Shown here piece after piece: positions 59,753 to 64,000 of a stretch of DNA of 64,000 bases (positions are counted from its first letter, which is position 1; each line of letters opens with the position of its first letter). The DNA comes from Synchiropus splendidus. Taxonomy: Eukaryota; Chordata; Actinopteri; Syngnathiformes; Callionymidae. The position numbers and the translations under genes were made by a program. A model generated the notes under the pieces. That model did no database searches. It was not told where the DNA came from and was given only the letters and a program-made list of their open reading frames with translations. The DNA lies in contig NC_071334.1 in NCBI RefSeq assembly GCF_027744825.2, forward strand, positions 4,297,437-4,361,436, written 5' to 3'.

Positions 59753-61530
59753 GAACGGAACGACAACAAACGTGCTCAGATTTACTGGCTCCATTTTTTT
59801 TCCTTGCTTAGATTAAAACGTACGAATAAGGGCTGGGTGTCTGAGACGGGTGTTAAGACAACATTACAGGGCCCAGGGAAAATAGCAGAAAGATAGAAAC
59901 TTTTCAAAGCGATTGTATCGACCTCCCAGTGAATCAGCACCTGCTCGCTTCTTTATGATAATCCATGTCAGAGCCGCCCAGAACAAAGTCGGTGTCTGCG
60001 AGGATGGGTGGTCTTTCAAATGGAAGCGGTTGATAACCTTGCTCTGCCTCACCTTCATCCTTCTTCTCCCGGGTGAGAGAGGAAGATGAGCCGGAGTGGT
60101 TTAATATTTCCTTTGAAGCCTGCGGAGAATGAGCTTTCCCAGAAAAAGGGCAGCGCTGGAATGAACTACATGCATACCATGTGATTGTTCAGAATATTGC
60201 ACCATCGGTGATTCCTGAATTTTGTTTCAACTCCAGCTTGAATTACAACAGTGACGATAACGTTTTGTCTACATTGCCTTTAAATAGTTGGTATCCTGAA
60301 GGTGGCTGTGGCACAGGTTCAAACAAGGTGTCGCACATTCACAGATGGTTTTTGTCATTCAGAAATGGTCTATTTTTTTGTGACCAATCTCTGTAAACCT
60401 TTGAGCAATAAAGCTTTGCATCATAATCTTTGTGGTTGAGCAGTTTTGGAAACACTGGCATGAAGAACCATGCCATGATCAAAACCACCTGAATCTCGTG
60501 GTGGGTATGCGAGACTGGATGACAAACTAAAACAATAAACTAAAGTACACAATTCGGCCCCTTTAATATGAGGATTTTCAAAGCTGACCAACCACATAAA
60601 GATCACGGCTTGTCACGTCTGCTTAAGCTTCCATTTAGAAATGAAACAGCCCCACACGCTGACATCCAAATATTGAGGCTTAGTCACCTTAAGTTTATAC
60701 TTCCATCCAAAGCACACAAGCCAGACAGCTACGTGCATGTGAGCGTGGGGCGTCTACCCCATTTTCTTGCTGACTAACTGCTGATGCTCGGACCAAAACC
60801 CGCTCCCTGCACAGCAGCAGCAGCTCCAGCAGAAGCTCTCAATCCATGTTTCCCCAGAGTGTTCTACATTTATTTTTCCTTCATATATTATTCAAGTTCA
60901 AATAATTAATTCAGGATATCAAATCAAGATGTAGGAAATCAATCAAGGGCCTTTTGCAATCTGCCTTTCATTACGCCGAACCCCTGGCGCTGGCGGAGCC
61001 TGCAGCGGAGCTGGCTCCGACTTCTATGGAGACAGACTGAAACACTTACGTGGCATCCCGTGCGCTCGGCCATGCTGAACTACTTAGGCTGCATCCGATT
61101 GGGTGGTTGGGATTATTTTTTTTAGCACTGATATAAAAACGAACCACATGGCAGGCTGGAACTTAATGGTCCACTTCCATGATGTTGCGGTGAAAACTGC
61201 CTTTTTCTCCTGTAAATATTCAAGAGACTATTTTTACAGTAACATTGTGCAAATATTACCGATGATAGAAAAGGTGGTGGGAAATGAAAACACTGCCTTT
61301 TTTTGTCCCTACAGATCAACTGATTTCAAAGCTGGAAATGAGAAAAAAAATGGAATGGAATACACAGTTATTGGAAATCAAAAATATTTTGTACATTGCT
61401 GCGGGAAGCCTCAGTAGAGATTACAAAGAACGGATGCCAAAGAGACCAGTCATTAAATTAAAGAAACATTATAAAAGATGCGACATAACGGATTCATTCA
61501 AAGTTCAAAGACAGAAGTTAAAACTATCAT
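59753..61530. other. Unique DNA with candidate regulatory segment
   Basis: 60890-61080 is non-repetitive with AATAATTAATTCAGG, AATCAATCAAGG and CTTTCATTACGCC, a candidate conserved enhancer. GAGCAATAAAGC near 60402 resembles a polyadenylation signal but no upstream exon is recognised. Confidence 0.3.
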
Positions 61531-62103
61531 GCCGTAATTTCCAGAGTATAAGCTGCTACTTATAACCCTGCGGCTTATACAGCGATGCGACTAATATATG
61601 GATTTTTCCAGGCTAAAGAGCCTCATGCTGCCAAAATACTGAGCCTCCTCACATCAAACCCATGACATCACAGGTGTTTATTGACCTTAAAGCGCGCAAA
61701 ATGCGCTGTTTTCGCCCGTGTGTCCGCAGCTCCGCCCACAGAGCCGATCTCCTGGAGGAGCGGAGACGAGAAGCAGCAGCTGAGACCGGCTGTGGTGGCG
61801 GAGCTTGGGACACATTTTGAGCGCTTTAATGTCAATAACAGATGTGAGGAGTTGATGATTCCAGTTCAGAACATTGGCCAGTTGGTTTCATGAGTCAGTC
61901 TCCATGCTGGAGCCCGTTTTCCAAACTAGTTTAGAAGTGATCGTCATGCATGTTTAAGCCTTTCTACGGTGCAGACAGCACCACTGCAGCCGCGGCTTAT
62001 AGACCGCTGCGCCTTAAGCAGGAACAAGATCTGTTTTCCTTCTTACGTTTAGATGGTGTAGCTAATATTCCAGTGCTCTCTATGGTCCGGAATTTACCAT
62101 AGT
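61531..62103. mobile_element. TIR DNA element (CCGTAATTTCC ends)
   Basis: Left end CCGTAATTTCCAGAGTATAA followed by GCGGCTTATACAGCGATGCG; right end CGCGGCTTATAGACCGCTGC ... ATGGTCCGGAATTTACCATA. Ends are inverted relatives both outside and in the GCGGCTTATA subterminal motif. The 70-codon interior frame (61681-61893) resembles no transposase. Non-autonomous; superfamily not assigned. Confidence 0.6.
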
Positions 62104-63663
62104 TGAAGAGGATCAACTTTTCATTGGGAGTGCGTAGGAAGGACAAGATCAGAAACCAGTATATCAGCTCATATAGTTTGGGGGTAAACTTGGAGAGGAG
62201 GAAGACGCAGACGAGGATGCCAACCTTTGAGATTTACAGACCAGACAAAGGAGGACGTGAAGAAGATAGATGTGACTATGAAGGAAGCACACGGGAGGTG
62301 TAGCCGAGGCTGTGGGAACCACAAGCGCAGAGGTGTAGTCTACTCTTTTTTTTTTTTTGTCGTGGGTGTACTACTGCTTTTATTCTCTGTTATACATCCT
62401 GGTGCAACACCTGTTTTGAGCACTTCATGAGCATCGTTCCGCTCACTTGTCCTTTGGGTTTCATGACAGTACTGATGACACAGGGTTCAACATGTCCGAT
62501 CCTGTCTATTAGCAGAATGAAACACGTGTTTGTGGCGTCTTCCTTCAATGATGTGAACATGCTATTTCTACAGGCTGGTGTTTGGCATGAATCTGCATGG
62601 TAAATACGTTTTTCAAGGGTTTCCATTCCAAAAACCGACAAAACTGAGAGGTTACAGAGGGGACAAGGGTAGCATATTCACATCCATGTGCTTCAGTGAC
62701 GACAGTGACTGTGTACTCTGTTGATATGAAAACTTGTTGTGGCCTTGTGTGCACAATTGCAGATACACACTGCTTATACTTTATTGCAATGGCACTCGAA
62801 AATACATATTCATTGGCACATACACTCAAATTCCCACCTTTGAAAAAACCTTTGACTGTTCTCTTGATGAACCGATGAACTGTGCAAATACTGAGCATGT
62901 GTTTTATCACTTTTACTTCATGTAGAATCATCAACATTTCAGTCCAAGACACAAGTGTGTGCAGCGATTAAAACAGAAGTAGCATAACATACAGTTGAAA
63001 TTGCAATTCCACCCAACTGTTGAAGCTTCTGTAACCCAAGCTAGAAATGCGTTGGATTGGCGTATGGGCTCAAAGCTACTCTTGTAAAGTCGCTACACAT
63101 CGGCAGTTGGTTGTGGGATTGTTATGGGAATGTGTAGCATCAGCCGCTTCGGTAGTCCTGGTCCCATTTTGTAGGGTGCTTTTCAGCCTGGCAGACATAT
63201 TTGTATACTTTCACTAAATCTAACTTGATAAAAACAAACATTTACAATTGGTTGTTTCGATGTGATGCTAACCTGTCGGTGTATGAGATGGGATTCCAAA
63301 AGAAAAAAAGACGTTGCACAATAAGTTGCCGTTAATAGAATAACATTCACAATCTGCACTCTCCCAAGCATCTCATTACACTTTCATTACTCAAACATCC
63401 CTCCCCTCAGGTTAAGAGTCTTGCTGTCCTCTTCAGCTGCGTGTTCGCTTTTATCATCCACATCAGTAACATAACGCCGTCTACATGCTTCAATCTCGGT
63501 AATATCAATTGCCTCTCCAAAGCACTGCTGTACCAGTCCATGCCCTTGTCATACCCCCAGTAACTACTGCAATATTTGTATGTGCTCGCAGAAGGAGAGA
63601 CACCGCAACAGTAAAACCTTCCATTCAGCCCATCACTGACGGTCACGTTCCCAAGTAATAATA
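62104..63663. other. Unique DNA, no gene seen
   Basis: T-run at 62345-62359. Open frames up to 135 codons on the minus strand (62545-62952) without recognisable domains. Confidence 0.35.
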
Positions 63664-63784
63664 CGGCAGTTTCCTGAAACAGTGTCTATAATTTCAGAGT
63701 TCAGTAGGTGGCGATTTCAGAGAAAAAATGTCTGAGGTTTCATTGAAATAATTGCTTAAACCAGCCCGACCTATGCTACCCTGC
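63664..63784 (+). mobile_element. CTCF-motif MITE, old degraded copy
   Basis: CCTGAAACAGTGTCTATAATTT followed by a CTCF-like remnant (TCAGTAGGTGGCGA, two mismatches) and TGAGGTTTCATTGAAATAAT. Right half missing. Abuts the next copy. Confidence 0.65.
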
Positions 63785-63787
63785 AAC

Positions 63788-64000
63788 TACAGATGAGTAG
63801 ATAAGGTTTCATGACACAGGACTGAAGGGCCGATGAGGTTTCATGAAACAATGTGATGATTTTCAGAGGCCACTAGATGGCACTGTTAAATGTTTGGACT
63901 TGAGCAACTCATTCAATGGAACCTCACAGCATTTCTAAAACATGAGCGCCATCTAGTGGCCTCTGAAAATGAGGACACTGTGTCATCAACCCTGCAATAC
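63788..64000 (+). mobile_element. CTCF-motif hAT-like MITE, cut by window end
   Basis: Starts TACAGATGAGTAGATAAGG, contains two exact core motifs and runs to the last base (CATCAACCCTGCAATAC), so the right tip and any target duplication lie outside. Confidence 0.85.
63870..63959. promoter_or_regulatory. Facing pair of CTCF-like core motifs
   Basis: CCACTAGATGGCAC at 63870-63883 (plus) and GCGCCATCTAGTGG at 63946-63959 (minus-strand motif); start-to-start distance 76 bp. Binding is inferred from motif only. Confidence 0.55.

Noticed and set aside
60396..60425. Gene 3' end marked by AATAAA
   Set aside because: GAGCAATAAAGC is present but no upstream coding or splice evidence supports a gene.

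Overview
The window reads as vertebrate, most likely ray-finned fish, nuclear DNA with no convincing protein-coding exon. Pointers to a fish are the LINE remnants (translated tails such as RGRPKRRLMEVVKEDMR and ISTSKSEAM), LTRs with TGTCATG...CATGACA ends, a tRNA-headed SINE of a type common in fish, many small terminal-inverted-repeat DNA elements, and very abundant (TA)n, GATA and ATCC simple repeats. I cannot name the species. It is either a gene desert or the inside of a very large intron. All long open frames come from simple repeats or retroelement remnants.

Layout. 0-20 kb: a cut LTR at the left edge, a SINE piece, a solo LTR (3.2-3.8 kb), a LINE remnant (3.9-4.2 kb), two copies of a hAT-type MITE (4.3-5.2 kb), another hAT remnant (6.6-7.1 kb), a 716-bp mariner-like MITE (7.5-8.2 kb), an element with a perfect 16-bp inverted repeat (8.9-9.35 kb), then a patchwork of local duplications, MITEs and a solo LTR (14.5-18.2 kb). 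19.4-30 kb: a MITE whose right end has expanded into a ~27-unit minisatellite, a 21-unit AT-rich minisatellite (24.2-25.5 kb), a 1.1-kb GATA array and a 0.7-kb ATCC array. 30-45 kb: a solo LTR with a paralogous empty site beside it, further MITEs, the second mariner-like MITE, another solo LTR and a LINE remnant. 45-64 kb: two inverted repeat pairs (43.9/47.0 kb and 50.6/59.1 kb, the second with an identical 22-bp hairpin in both arms), a SINE, LINE 3' ends, a solo LTR and three more MITE copies. Between these lie non-repetitive stretches, some of balanced base composition with ATTA-type motifs, that could be cis-regulatory.

The most interesting signal is the MITE family (about 16 copies or fragments). 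It has TAGTGATGGG-type ends and 8-bp target duplications, which point to hAT. Good copies carry two inverted matches to the vertebrate CTCF core motif (CCASYAGRKGGCRS), usually 83 bp apart and facing each other. I count 15 exact core matches, all inside this family. If bound, the element would have seeded a CTCF-like site about every 4 kb here. This is inferred from motif matching and has not been tested.
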